A stretch of 64,000 nt of DNA. Source: Gordionus sp. m RMFG-2023 (lineage: Eukaryota; Nematomorpha; Gordioida; Chordodea; Parachordodidae). This document shows positions 24,694 to 61,882 of this stretch, piece by piece. The DNA lies in the NCBI RefSeq assembly GCF_954871325.1, contig NC_088777.1:13183366-13247365 (forward strand). Reading direction: 5' to 3'. Positions within the stretch are counted from its first letter, which is position 1. The number at the start of each line of letters is the position of its first letter. A program made the translations under genes and the position numbers. The notes beneath the pieces are model-generated. The model did no database searches, was not told the origin of the DNA, and saw only the letters and a program-made list of their open reading frames with translations.

Positions 24694-27600
24694 ATGGAGA
24701 GGTTATACAATATATAGCCATATGTTTAATTATTTATTTGAATATTGAAAATTTCACATCTATATTTTCAAAAGATTTAAATTGACCGACATATTAATTC
24801 TTAAAATTAACATATTTTCGATAAAATATATTTAAAAATATCATAGGATTAAATATTTCTGAATAAACCTATGACTTAAGATAATTTTTGAATCCCAGCT
24901 AAAATGCCATAGAAAACCGAGATCCGCAAAAAAGACAATAAATACAATGCCCCAATTTTAGGAAAAATAAATGCAACTGAAAAAGCTTTTTTAACATTTA
25001 ATCCTCTTTTTAAATACATATTTTCCGGGCTCATTATTTATTATTAATTATATCACGTGGTTGAGGCATATGTCATCAATCTGTTTTTAATAATTCTTAT
25101 ATTTCGAAATATGAAATGCAAGAAAATAACGAAGATATAAAGTTTAATTAATTGCCAATTTTTTGAAATAATATATAATTCATAAATAGGAAACATTGTT
25201 GGGTCTGTTTTGCCACAGAGCAAGACGATATGGACGAATTTTATCAAAGTGGGTCAAAATATTATTTGCACCAATGGGTTCAACCTTGTAGATGTAAAGG
25301 CACAACTAAATGGGTACACCAGGCTTGTCTTCAACGGTGGATTGATGAAAAACAGAAAGGAAATCAGTCACAAGCAGTTTCATGCCCGCAATGCAAGTTT
25401 CAATATGTAATATTGTTACCAAAATCAGGTATTTATAATTTAGCCCTATTTTTAGTGTTAATTCAAATATCAGGACCAGTTATATATATTCTGGAACAAA
25501 TAGATAAAATAATATTTAAAATTTGTCCATTTATAGCAGCTGGTATTATAGTGGGAACAGTTTATTGGACAGCTGTTACTTATGGAGCTGTAACCGTTAT
25601 GCAGGTGTATGTTAATTGTCAATGAATACCTATCTAAAAACCATTATATCACATAAATATGAATATATAATTTTGTCTTAAATTTTAAAGCATTATATTT
25701 TTTAAATTTTATAGGTTGTTGGACACAAAGAAGGTCTCCAACTTTTAGAATCAGCTGACCCTATGCTTCTATTGCTTGGGTTACCAGCAATACCAATTAT
25801 TTTAATATTAAGTAAGTAAATTTTATATAAAAAATATATTGATTATTTATTAAATTGAAAAATTATTTTGTTTTTAAATTTTTGCTTAGATTTTTTATGT
25901 AATATTTTTGAGTTAGAATCATGTTTGGGATCTGCAAATCATGACTCCAGACATAATTTTGATTTGGGCTGGGTTGGGTACAGGGTTTATTTAGAAGTGA
26001 TTTGCAGGATTTCATACTAAATTTTTTACTCAATCATGTTTTCTCACACTTTACACTTTTCTTATGTTTTTTGAGCAAATTATAATATCATACTTTTTAT
26101 AAATTTTAAACAATTATTTTTAAAAACAAATATAAAGTTTTAAATTTTTTTTAATATTTGTTAATAGTCCAATAAACCAATCCATTTCTCAATATTTAAT
26201 TTAGGAGAAATATTTAGGCATTCCTTAATGTTAGCAATTTATTGAATAACATAAATTTACAACTACAATCTGAAGATGTCTAAGCTATATATACATTAAT
26301 CAAAATACTTAAGGATTTTTAAAAATTTAACACAATTTTTACTGCAGTATTTCCTTGAACATTTTACAAATAATGATTAAGAAAAGTTTTTGAATTTCAA
26401 AAATGAATCAAGATGTTGTAAAAAATATAGAATATATAGAAATACACTATGATTATAGATATTATAGGGAAATATATTGGCCTTATGACATCAGAAGCCT
26501 GCATTTTATGAATTTCAAAAATTTACTATTAATTATAAAATACCAAATATAGATTCAGATACTCTCTAGAATGGATGAATTTCCTTTCAAATAACAACTC
26601 CCCTTTAATAGAGAAAATATGCAATTATATTTTCCATTCCATATTCAAATGTGTCATCAGAGAGAATAGTCAGCCTACTGACTGACTACTAGTTGGTGAA
26701 AATGTAATGGATTATAGTCATTTTCTTTGGAAGAAATTATGATTAAACAATGTTATAATTATACATGCAAAAAGTTTTTAGCCTATCTCCATAGTACTGT
26801 TGCTAAATCTCTTTTAATATCATCTATAAAATATAATAATTAATATTATGCTATATTTATAAACTTGGAAGAATTATACATTATAATAATAGGTAATAGT
26901 AAATCAATTAAAAAAGATTAAATTGAATATTGTCTTAAAAGATCTTTTTGCATTAAATATAACATATTAAGTATGATAAGTATACTATATTGATTGCCTT
27001 CCATAAATTATTATGAATACTCATGTTTTCAAATGAAAAATATCTGACAACCCTGCTTGGGCCTGATATTTTTTAAAAAATTTGTGGCCAAGTTGATAAT
27101 AAATAAGATATCATTACATTTTGTCAAATAAATTGATATATTTTAAAATTTTTGCAAGAAACAAGGCGCTAATATTTTTATTTGTAGAATATATTTTTTT
27201 ACAATAAAGAGAATTTTTTTTCTTTATTTACATAAATTTGGGCCAGTCTTAATGGACAAATAATTGTTATTTTAGATTGGGCATTTAAGGACAAATTAAA
27301 AAATATTTGATTGGGCTTGGCAGGAAATTTTTTAAAAACAATTTGGGAGCTGGGTCGGACTTAGACCAGGTGTAGATCACTAGTTCATGTCACTTTGAAT
27401 CATAGATATGCTGATAGGTATCAGCCAATATTTTATATTTTGACCAGTACTTGAAAGTGATATCATAAATTTTTATATTTTTTTAGCTGATATTAAGTCT
27501 TGAATGGATAAAAAAATTTTCCTATTTTTTGTAAATTAATTATAATGATAAATATTTATGAATTTTTTAAAAAAATCTCTAATTGATGTATGAGGGGTTG

Positions 27601-29078
27601 GGGCCGATATATTTGAAATATTTTAAAATTTTATCTGTTTATTAATTAAATATAATATAGAAATGTAAATAAATTTTTTATCATTTGTGATTGTTGCATT
27701 TTTGTTTTCGGTAGAATTAATGTTATTGACCATATTGATTAAGGTTTTTTGCCCTAAAAGACTCAATATAGTTTATTTGCCTTTTTATTAAAAAACGGTA
27801 AAATTAAAAAAATAAAGTATTCTAAAAAAGGTTTGCGTGGGAATAAGTGGCAATATGTGAATAAATACACATAATTTTTTCTTAGATATTAAAATATTTA
27901 AACTCAAATTATAAAAAAATTTTTTATTCGGGTTCGGTTGGGGTTGGAATGTGTGATCGGACAAAAAAATGTTAAATTCAGGCTCGGGCCGCGAAAAAAT
28001 CACTTTGCAAGGTCTACTTTAAAAAATAATTATAATTTTTAAAAAATGTCTTTTTCGGATAATCAAAATGATTTAATCTATTTGTTTTTAGAAAGGAAGG
28101 GCTAAGATTATTTAGATGGAAGATAGTGGGAATAATGATGAAATTGTTTATATATGATCAATATATTCGTGCAATTTATTGGCACAATCTTAATAATAAA
28201 TAAGGTAAAATGATCCGTTGGGAGGACCAAGTTCTTCAGCTATGGAGAAAACACACTCCAAAATTAGATTATATTTACAATAAAATCTTGTTTCCTGTCT
28301 CATCTGACCAATCTATAATTAATAGTTCTGAGAGAATGAATGATTTTGATCATTTTGCCAACGATCATCAAATTCAAAATAATTACGTATATGATATTCC
28401 TCCAACAAATTCGAGCGATTCAAATAGCGAAACAAACTTGCAACAGAATGGTAATGGGTTAAATCACTTGACTTACGATCATGTGTCTGCAACACGTGTC
28501 CTTTGTGGTGCCATGATATTACCCACTTTAGCTAGTATTGTGGGAAGGTTTATAGCTCCTAACCTCAAATCTCATCTTCAAAGAACTCTTTTGGTATAAA
28601 ACAAATTATATTATTTAAAAAAATTTTCTACTGGAAAATATTTTGAAAAATTTGTTCTTAGGGGAAGGTAATGAAAGAGAAATAAAAGGAAAGTAATGGA
28701 AAAATAAATCAAAAATTTATAAAAGTTAGGAGAAAGGAAAAATAAAATTATATCAAAGTATATTAATATAGTACATATATGTACTATAAAATATATAACT
28801 TTTAAAAGGGTGGCTTAGTTTTTCTAACCTGCAAAGGAGCTCTCAAACTTTATTACCGTCAAACACAATACACCCGCCTAACACATAGAAATATTATGGA
28901 TCATAGATTATCAACAAGTGTAAGTCCTTTAATTGAGTATCCCATTCCTGATTTGATCTCACCAACCGGAAGCAGAGATCGGGACCATTCTAACAGTGAT
29001 AACGATATTAATATAAATTCTACAAGCTTAGCTACTAGTGTGCCGCCTTCTTCCATTTTTCGTCAAATTTTTGATTAA
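24694..29078 (+). CDS. MARCHF5: MARCH5-type RING-CH E3 ubiquitin ligase, outer mitochondrial membrane
   Basis: Exons: 24694-24701 (proposed), 25190-25604 (possibly two, 25190-25428 and 25474-25604), 25715-25811, 28205-28593 and 28809-29078. All junctions are GT/AG and phases agree. The RING-CH finger reads CWVCFATE, PCRCKG, KWVHQACLQRW and CPQC, close to human MARCH5. Membrane segments follow: CPFIAAGIIVGTVYWTAVTYG, LLLLGLPAIPIILIL, the segment after DHVSATRVLCGA, and the last exon opening GGLVFL, where human has GGIAF. Family knowledge: MARCH5 ubiquitinates mitofusins, Drp1-pathway and MAVS-pathway proteins at mitochondria. The protein is about 390 aa against 278 in human. The extra length is a Ser/Asn-rich insert before DHVSATR and a C-terminal tail rich in Ser, Asp and Asn. 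The first exon (ACCATGGAGAG before GTTATA) gives MER-KHCWVC and has a good Kozak context, but it is short and less certain than the rest. Confidence 0.92.
25812..28204 (+). other. Large MARCH5 intron with repeat fragments
   Basis: This 2393-bp intron between the third and fourth main exons holds no gene. Patches with GGGCTGGGTT (25965), GGGCCTGATA (27059), GCTGGGTCGGAC (27350) and GGCTCGGGCCGCG (27985) resemble the G/C-rich ends of hAT-like elements and stand out from A/T-rich surroundings. I could not pair them with target duplications. Confidence 0.5.
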
Positions 29079-30379
29079 AATTTTTTTCTGTCTTTTTACC
29101 AACCCTCATTTATTTTATTTTTTGCAGAAATATCTATTAATCTTATTTTATAAAATGACTATACAATGAAACAACTCTTGATTGCTTACTTTGCCAAATT
29201 TTATACTCCACTATAATTTTTGAAGTTAATTCCAAAGATACTTTAAAATTTCTTTCAATTAGTTTTTTTAATTATCATTTTACTCCTCAAACTAAAAATT
29301 ACTGTTTTACTAAATATGTATTATTTTTCTAATATTGCTTTTCATTTACTATTTTTTTAGATCAATTTATTTTTATATTTCAGGTTTTAAACATTAATTT
29401 GTAAATCTCTATACTCAAATGTAATATTACCTGGTTTTCTGATTTTTATAAAGAAAACAGAATAAAGGCCATGATTATATATATAAAGTTATGTTTAATC
29501 TAATATCTACACATAAAATTATACTAAGAAACATTTAATATTAAATCATAAGGATTTTTTTAAAATTACTCTATAAATAATATATAAATTATTAACGTCC
29601 TTATATTTTATTTTCATACACTTTTCTTTCAAATTTTGTATATTATTTTATTAATTTAAAATAATTAGAATTACATATTATCTATATAATAAATAAATAT
29701 ACATATAATATATACAAATTCATAAATAATTAGGTAATTTCTCGAATAAATAAATTATATTAAGGAATGATAAACATTTTTATATAGATAAATAAATGGA
29801 TAATCACGTGTTATAAATATACTATTTAAGAAAATTAGGATGACGAGAGATCATGTGATGAATAATTCTTAGTCATATTGAATTCCTTGTGTTATTATTT
29901 TATAAGGATTTTATTGCTAATCAAATGAAATAAGAGAGAATTAATTTTTTATTATCAGAAGGTTTGTAATAAAAAACAACTACTGTAACGACAATGCGAT
30001 TGAGGGAAAGATGTTTTAGGAAACGAAATTGATTAATACTAAAAAAACATGATTTAATAAATTACAATAGAAAAAATATAAATCCCAGGTTTATAGCACC
30101 GATATTCATATAAAATATTAAACGTATAGAATGAAAAAGGTTAAAATAAATATACAATTTTTTTCTCTCTAGCTTTTTTAGATATATTGCCATTCTATAA
30201 TTTAAAAAAAAATGAATAGGCGATTCTTACAAAAAAAATATATATTAATTAAATATCGCTAAAAAATAATAAAAATTTGCTAATTTTTTATTTCTACATT
30301 CTATCTCGTCACTTGAGATATGACGAGAAACGAATTGATTTAAAATATAAAGAATAAAGGTGAATATAAACTTAACTAC
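29079..30379. other. Convergent intergenic region between MARCH5 and IRE1
   Basis: The two stop codons are 1301 bp apart and face each other. The region is nearly pure A/T with many AATAAA-like words, so both polyadenylation sites probably lie here but cannot be pinned down. No ORF is supported. Confidence 0.6.
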
Positions 30380-56281
<25,902 letters not shown>

Positions 56282-57639
56282 CTTTGGAAAACAACAAAAA
56301 AATAATTTGATATAATTAGCAGCCTTTAAATATAATAAATAACAGTTTACTCTAGATTTATATAATTTTATATTATTTAAAATTAATTCTTAGAACAAAA
56401 ATAATGGAAAATAATATCATTTCTTAAAATTGATAGTAAAAATAGCATAAATTCCGATAACGTAAATTCTTAAAATAATAAATGATTTTTTAATTCTAAG
56501 AAAAAATAATTGATAATCAAATTTAATATAACAATATATCACTTTTAATTTTGTTAGTGTCGTAAGTTTATAACATGTATCCTTAATTAATACTCAAATG
56601 CCAATCAAATTAAGTTAGTTTTAGCTCTGTATGTTTTTGTTAATTTAATGAAAATTTATATTTTTCGATGAATATGATCATTTTTTTTTATTGGGATTTG
56701 ATTTAATAAAATAAAAAATTGCATTATTTCAATATGAAATAAAGGTATATGAGATTAATTACTAAAGGCATTTAATTTTACATTTAATCATTTCCATATA
56801 ATCAATTTTTTATTATATTAATTTTATTTTTCCTGGTTAAATTTTCATTACAATACATATGGATCAAACTTTTCAACAGTTACATCTTTATTTCTGAAAC
56901 AATATATAAAATTTAAAGCAATATGTATACTTTTTATAAATAGTTAATTATGGTTAGTGTAAATTATTTTTATGTAAATAATAATTATTTTTTTAATAAC
57001 TTTAAAAATCCCGCTAGATAGCGTATTCATAATTAATTATTTGTTTTCTTTAAATCAGAAAGTTATATAACGCATGCTCAAGTCCATGCTCCAGGAAGAT
57101 TCCATTGAGGGGGAGAACCAAAAGTTTACTTGGGGCCAAAATATAATTTCCTATATTTAACTGTTTCTATGAGCCATTAGAAACACTTTGGTAGCCAAAG
57201 GCCGTGGGGCTGCGCATGTTAGTGAATTTAAAAAAAGACACCATTAACAATGGAGAGAGATCTGATGAATTCGAATGCCATTTTTATGATATATAAGTTT
57301 ATTTTAATCAACAAATATACTGATAAAACTATCATTATTGCAAAATATTGTATAAAAATAGTCAGTTTTAAATAAATTCGCTTATTGTTACTGTCTTTAA
57401 ATGATAACTTTGCTTAGTTATTGATTAAATGGCATGTTTGTTTATATATTCAATCTTTTAAAAAAATAATAAAAGATCATAAAATGACAAAAATATTATA
57501 TTTTTATTATAAAAATTTAAAAATGTTCTTTAGTATTATTGTATCTTTATATTTTAATGTTTAAGCTTTGCTTAAAATAAGAGCTTCTATGAAGTGACCT
57601 GCTCAAGCAGGCTAAATAATAAAAATAAAAGAAATTATG
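56282..57639. other. Region upstream of the first IRE1 exon found
   Basis: Expected to hold an IRE1 intron and possibly earlier exons. I searched the minus strand for the next luminal blocks and found none. A GC-richer patch (57065-57210, containing GGGGGAGAACC and GGCCGTGGGGCTGCG) has no open frame of note and looks like a transposon end. Confidence 0.4.
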
Positions 57640-58395
57640 GTTACTGCCAGGTATATTATTTTTATTTTATTTTTTTTTGTTATTTTTTTATGTCATTTTT
57701 TTTATGTTATTTTTTTTATGATATTTTTTTATGATATTTTTTTTTATCAATTTTTATTTTTATGATATTTTTTTTTATCAATTTTTTATTTTTAAGTTAT
57801 ATTTTTGAGAATTTTGCATACAAATTTAATTTTTTTTGTGGTAAAATATAGGAATTAATTTATTTTTTTTTGTTATTTTTTTATGTTATTTTTTTTATGT
57901 TATTTTTTTTATGTTATTTTTTTATGATATTTTTTTTATCAATTTTTTATTTTTAAGTTATATTTTTGAGAATTTAGCATACAAATTTAATTTTTTTGTG
58001 GTAAAATTTAGGAATTATTAATTCCGCATATTTAAGTTATATTTAGGAGAATTTTGCATACAAATTTAATTTTTTTTGTAGTAAAATATTTAAATTATTT
58101 TTATAGGAGAATTTTGCCTACAAATTATATTTTTTATTTAGGTCTACAAATTTTTATTGACCCCACCTTTGAAGTTTAAGTGATTTTTAACCTTTCTAGT
58201 GAAGGGTTAAATCGAAATATAGTATTAAATGACGCAATTAAATATAGTATTCAAATTTATACACGATATATAGTATTAATATTGTTTTTTATGTTATTTT
58301 TTTTATAATATTGTTTTTTTGGTTATTTTTATTAAAGATATTTTTATGAGAATTTTGCCTACAAATTTAATATTTTTGTGGTAAAATATCGGAAT

Positions 58396-59482
58396 CAGAG
58401 TTGTTAAAGAGCTACATTTTTTTTAAAAAACCCTTTTTAAATTGGAGAGCGGGAGCTAGCTCCTTTTAGAGCTGGAGTGGAGGAGCGCCGCTCCACCGCT
58501 CCTTTAAATTTAATGTATAAATTAAATTATTTATTAAATATTAATAATATTTATTAATTAAAATTCAATAAAATGAAATTTTAATAAATTTAAATTTATC
58601 TATTATTAAATGTTTAGCCTAGTTTTATATTGGTTTTTCATCTATTTTAAATATTAAACATCAAGTTTTCCTTTTTATATTGAAAATTTTTTGAAAAATC
58701 TTGTAAGTCATATTAATATTCATTTTATAGATATATAATAAAAAATAGATTTAGATATAATGGATTTAGAGATCATAGATGAAGAAATCAAATTTCCATT
58801 TCCATCATACAAAAAATATTTTAAACTTCTAAAAGATGGTTGATACAAATGATCAAATAAATTTAAGGGCAAAATGTCTTTTGTGTTTAAATAAATTATT
58901 TAAATTTCAAAAGTGAGCTTCATAATCCAAAAAAACATCTAATTGTAAAAAATCTTTCTTTTAAATACAAATTGATTTGGAAAATTTTTTTAATTCCATG
59001 AAATTGATCATCAGGAAGAAATATATTGGACAAATATTTTTTAAATAATGATACCAAAATACTATTTTTGATAAATTTCCTGAATTAAAAAATATCTTTA
59101 TAAAATACAATACCCCGCTTCCCTCTAGTGCTCCTGTGGAGTGCCTATTTAGCATTGCAAAACAGGTCTTAGGGGAGAGGCGTGGATGTTTGTTATATTA
59201 TAATTTAGAAAATTTATTCCTTTTAAAAGCTAATAAAAGGTTATAAATATTTTGATAGATCATTTAATGTAAATAAAGCTTTTTGATAAAAAAAATATGA
59301 TTTTGTTTTATATACCTTCTAAAAAAATGAAAATCAAAGGAGCGGTTATGGAGTGGCACTCCATTACTTGGAGCGGGAGCTAGCTCCTTTTAAAAATGTA
59401 GTAGCGGGAGAGGAAGCTAGATCTTTTTGAGAAGGTAGGAGCGGGAGCTAGCTACTTTTAAAAAAGAGCGTTAACAACTCTG
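58396..59482 (+). mobile_element. Internally deleted hAT element nested in the Merlin-type element
   Basis: A 1087-bp element starts CAGAGTTGTTAAAGAGCT and ends GCGTTAACAACTCTG. The 8-bp duplication is ATCGGAAT / ATAGGAAT (58388-58395, 59483-59490; 7 of 8). The target is the repeat unit ATAGGAATT of the surrounding array. Subterminal arms repeat GGGAGCTAGCTCC-like words. Inside, plus strand: a possible BED-type finger start (KAKCLLC, 58870) and the dimerisation region (NTPLPSSAPVECLFSIAKQVLG, then LENLFLLKANK, 59110-59245). The catalytic core is missing. Confidence 0.88.
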
Positions 59483-60025
59483 ATAGGAATTCTTGATTCC
59501 GCATATTTACGATATTTTTAGGAGAATTTTGCCTACAAATTTAATTTTTTTTGTTGTAAAATATAGGAATTCTTAATTCCGCATATTTAAGATATTTTTA
59601 TTGCCTACAATTTTAATTCTTTTGTGGTAAAATAAAGGAATTCTTAATTCCGCATATTTAAGATATTTTTAGGAGAATTTTGCCTACAAATTTAATTTTT
59701 TATTTAAGATATTTTAAAATAATTTTTTCTACAAATTTTTTTAAGATATTTTGAAAAAGTTATTACTACAAAATTGTGTAAAAAAAAAAGGAATTCTTAA
59801 TTCCGCATCGTTTATATATGGGGGAGGGAGGGGGCAGCCTACAAATTTAATTTTTTATTTAAGTCTACAAATTTTTATTTAATTTTATATTAGGGATAAA
59901 ATAGATCCCACCTTTGAAGTGTAAGTGATTTTTTTAACCTTTCTAGTGAAGGATATAGTATTAAATGACGCAATTAAATATAGTATTAAGATTTGTACAC
60001 GAAATATAGTATTAAATTCCCAATT

Positions 60026-60283
60026 TTATTCATTAAATTGAAGTATATTATTGAAATTAATACAGTGATATATAAAATGAATAAAAATATCAAAACTATT
60101 TAACAATCTATATTTTCTAAAATATCTATATTCTAGTAGATATTTATGAATATTATCCTTATCCCCATGTCTTTTATAGTTGGCTTTTAGATCCCGCCAA
60201 AGTCTTTCGACTTTTTGGGTGTTGATTGATATGTTATTTGAATCTATAAAATTTCGTGAATTATTGACCCGATAATAGAAATA
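60026..60283 (-). pseudogene. Merlin (ISXO2/IS1595-like) transposase C-terminal fragment
   Basis: The minus-strand frame reads YYRVNNSRNFIDSNN, then NTQKVERLWRDLKANYKRHG and KYLLEYRYFRKY, to a stop at 60026-60028. The order N(H)S--F-D, then (T)Q-VE-LWRDLK with its catalytic Glu, then YL-E----R is that of the Merlin/ISXO2-like DDE domain C-terminus. About 85 codons are open. The upstream parts with the first two catalytic Asp are absent, being replaced by the inverted-repeat arm. Confidence 0.75.
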
Positions 60284-60733
60284 ATTGGCTTATTCTAACC
60301 TATTATATCTAAGATAAATAGATTTAATTTCACTAAATAAAAAGTTAAATTTGTAGTTAAAATTCTCCTACTCCCCTTCCTCCCCCATACGCTGCTGAAT
60401 TAAGAATTCCTATATTTTACCCATAAAATTTTGTAGAAAAACTTTTTTAAAATATCTTAAATAAAAATTTATAGGAAAAACTATTTTAAAATATCTTAAA
60501 TAAAAAATTAAATTTGTAGGCAAAATTCTCCTAAAAATATCTTAAATATGCGGAATTAAGAATTCCTATATTTTATATAAAAAAAATTAAATTTGTAGGC
60601 AAAATTCTCCTAAAAATATCTTAAATATGCGGAATTAAGAATTACCACAAAAAAAATTAAATTGTAGGCAAAATTCTCCTAAAAATATCTTAAATAAAAA
60701 TAACATAAAAAAAATGAAATAAAAGGCAGTAAC

Positions 60734-61684
60734 AAAATTTTATAAATCCTTATACCTTATCTAGCGGAATTTATAATATAAATATTTTTTTATTTATTTT
60801 ATATATATTCTCATAGCCGTTTAAAGGCCTATAATTACATTTTGAAATATCTAATTTTAACTTTGTTAATTTTCTTTTAAAAAAATGATGCAATAATTTA
60901 TCTCCGATAAAATGGCGTCTCATTTAATTTTTATGAACCAAAGAAAAGAGAAATAAGGAGATTACATACTGCTTTTTAAAATGCCCTCTTTGAATTCATT
61001 TTTTAAAAAATTATTATAAGAGTGATTTCGTTTTTGCAATAATATAAAATACCAATGTATCCGCTATATCATTATGTTATATTCAAACCTAGCATATGAA
61101 AGTTGACCCAAAGTACACATTTTACAAATATATATAATACATTCTTCCAATATTTATTCTGTCAAGCACCAGTAATCCCGACTGATCTGCATGCTTCTTA
61201 CATGCTTTATATTCCGCCATATTTCTTTTCACAATCTTGTCCTAACAGATAGATTTTCTTAAGCATGCTGGTATCAATTTCGATCTCTTCGCTTTTTTTA
61301 ATCAATAATTTTTTAGTCTCATATTTTCTTTAATCATTTCAATTATCCATCACCAATTGATAGGTGTTTTTGGGTCATAGCGATCTGGAGTATGGCCAGC
61401 TCTATAGCCCTATAATGCATCCAAACGCAATATAGTGAATTTAAAGCTACACCAAATAATTTGTTATATAAGGAATTTTTTATCAACATTTGTTACAAAA
61501 TATTTATAAGTTCTTTGGAGAGAAATTATCGAGTTTGACATTTTTTCCAGCTCCTATAAAAATTTAAGCCAAGGTGCAAGACTGGTCCAGATCTAAAAAA
61601 AATATGCTACCAGATTCGGGTATGAAAAAATAGACTTTACAGGCTTCTAGTCAGTAGTATAGGGATGAAAACGACCGTTTAGCC
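60734..61684. other. Gene-poor region with one unassigned coding-like patch
   Basis: Around 61140-61420, minus strand, GC is higher and frames give YRAGHTPDRYDPKTPINW and, after a stop and a shift, EIEIDTSMLKK and GQDCEKKYGGI. It looks like a decayed transposon gene, but I cannot assign it. Nothing else is supported. Confidence 0.4.
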
Positions 61685-61874
61685 TAGTGTTGTTAAATAG
61701 CTCGATTTGATCCGATTTTTAAAAAAGGCTAGGATTTTAGCAAGAAAAATATTTCCAAAGCCTTCAGATTTCGCTAATAGATGTCCAAGCATTTGTGCCA
61801 ACTATGAGCAAAATCTTCAGGCTTACGTTATTTTCTTTTGGGTAAAATATTGAGTTAGCCGTTTAACAACACTA
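61685..61874. mobile_element. hAT-type MITE, TAGTGTTG family, copy 4
   Basis: A 190-bp element starts TAGTGTTGTTAAATAGCTCG and ends CCGTTTAACAACACTA. It has a perfect 8-bp duplication GTTTAGCC (61677-61684, 61875-61882), so it is one of the younger copies. Confidence 0.9.
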
Positions 61875-61882
61875 GTTTAGCC

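Larger units (their letters stand above)
57640..60733 (-). mobile_element. Merlin-type element with long composite inverted repeats
   Basis: Outer ends are GTTACTGCC (57640) and GGCAGTAAC (60725-60733). The left arm holds tandem units containing AGGAGAATTTTGCCTACAAATTT and GGAATTCTTAATTCCGCATA; the right arm (60355-60715) holds the same units inverted. A 110-bp block with CCCACCTTTGAAGT and ATAGTATTAAATGACGCAATT occurs twice (58158 and 59906). A transposase C-terminus lies at 60026-60283. A hAT element has inserted in the left arm. No convincing target duplication was seen, so the exact ends are provisional. Confidence 0.65.

Noticed and set aside
61140-61420. Missing N-terminal IRE1 exon or N-terminal Merlin transposase
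   Set aside because: It is GC-richer and on the right strand, but the frames contain stops, no IRE1 luminal block is seen, and it lies outside the ends of the Merlin-type element.
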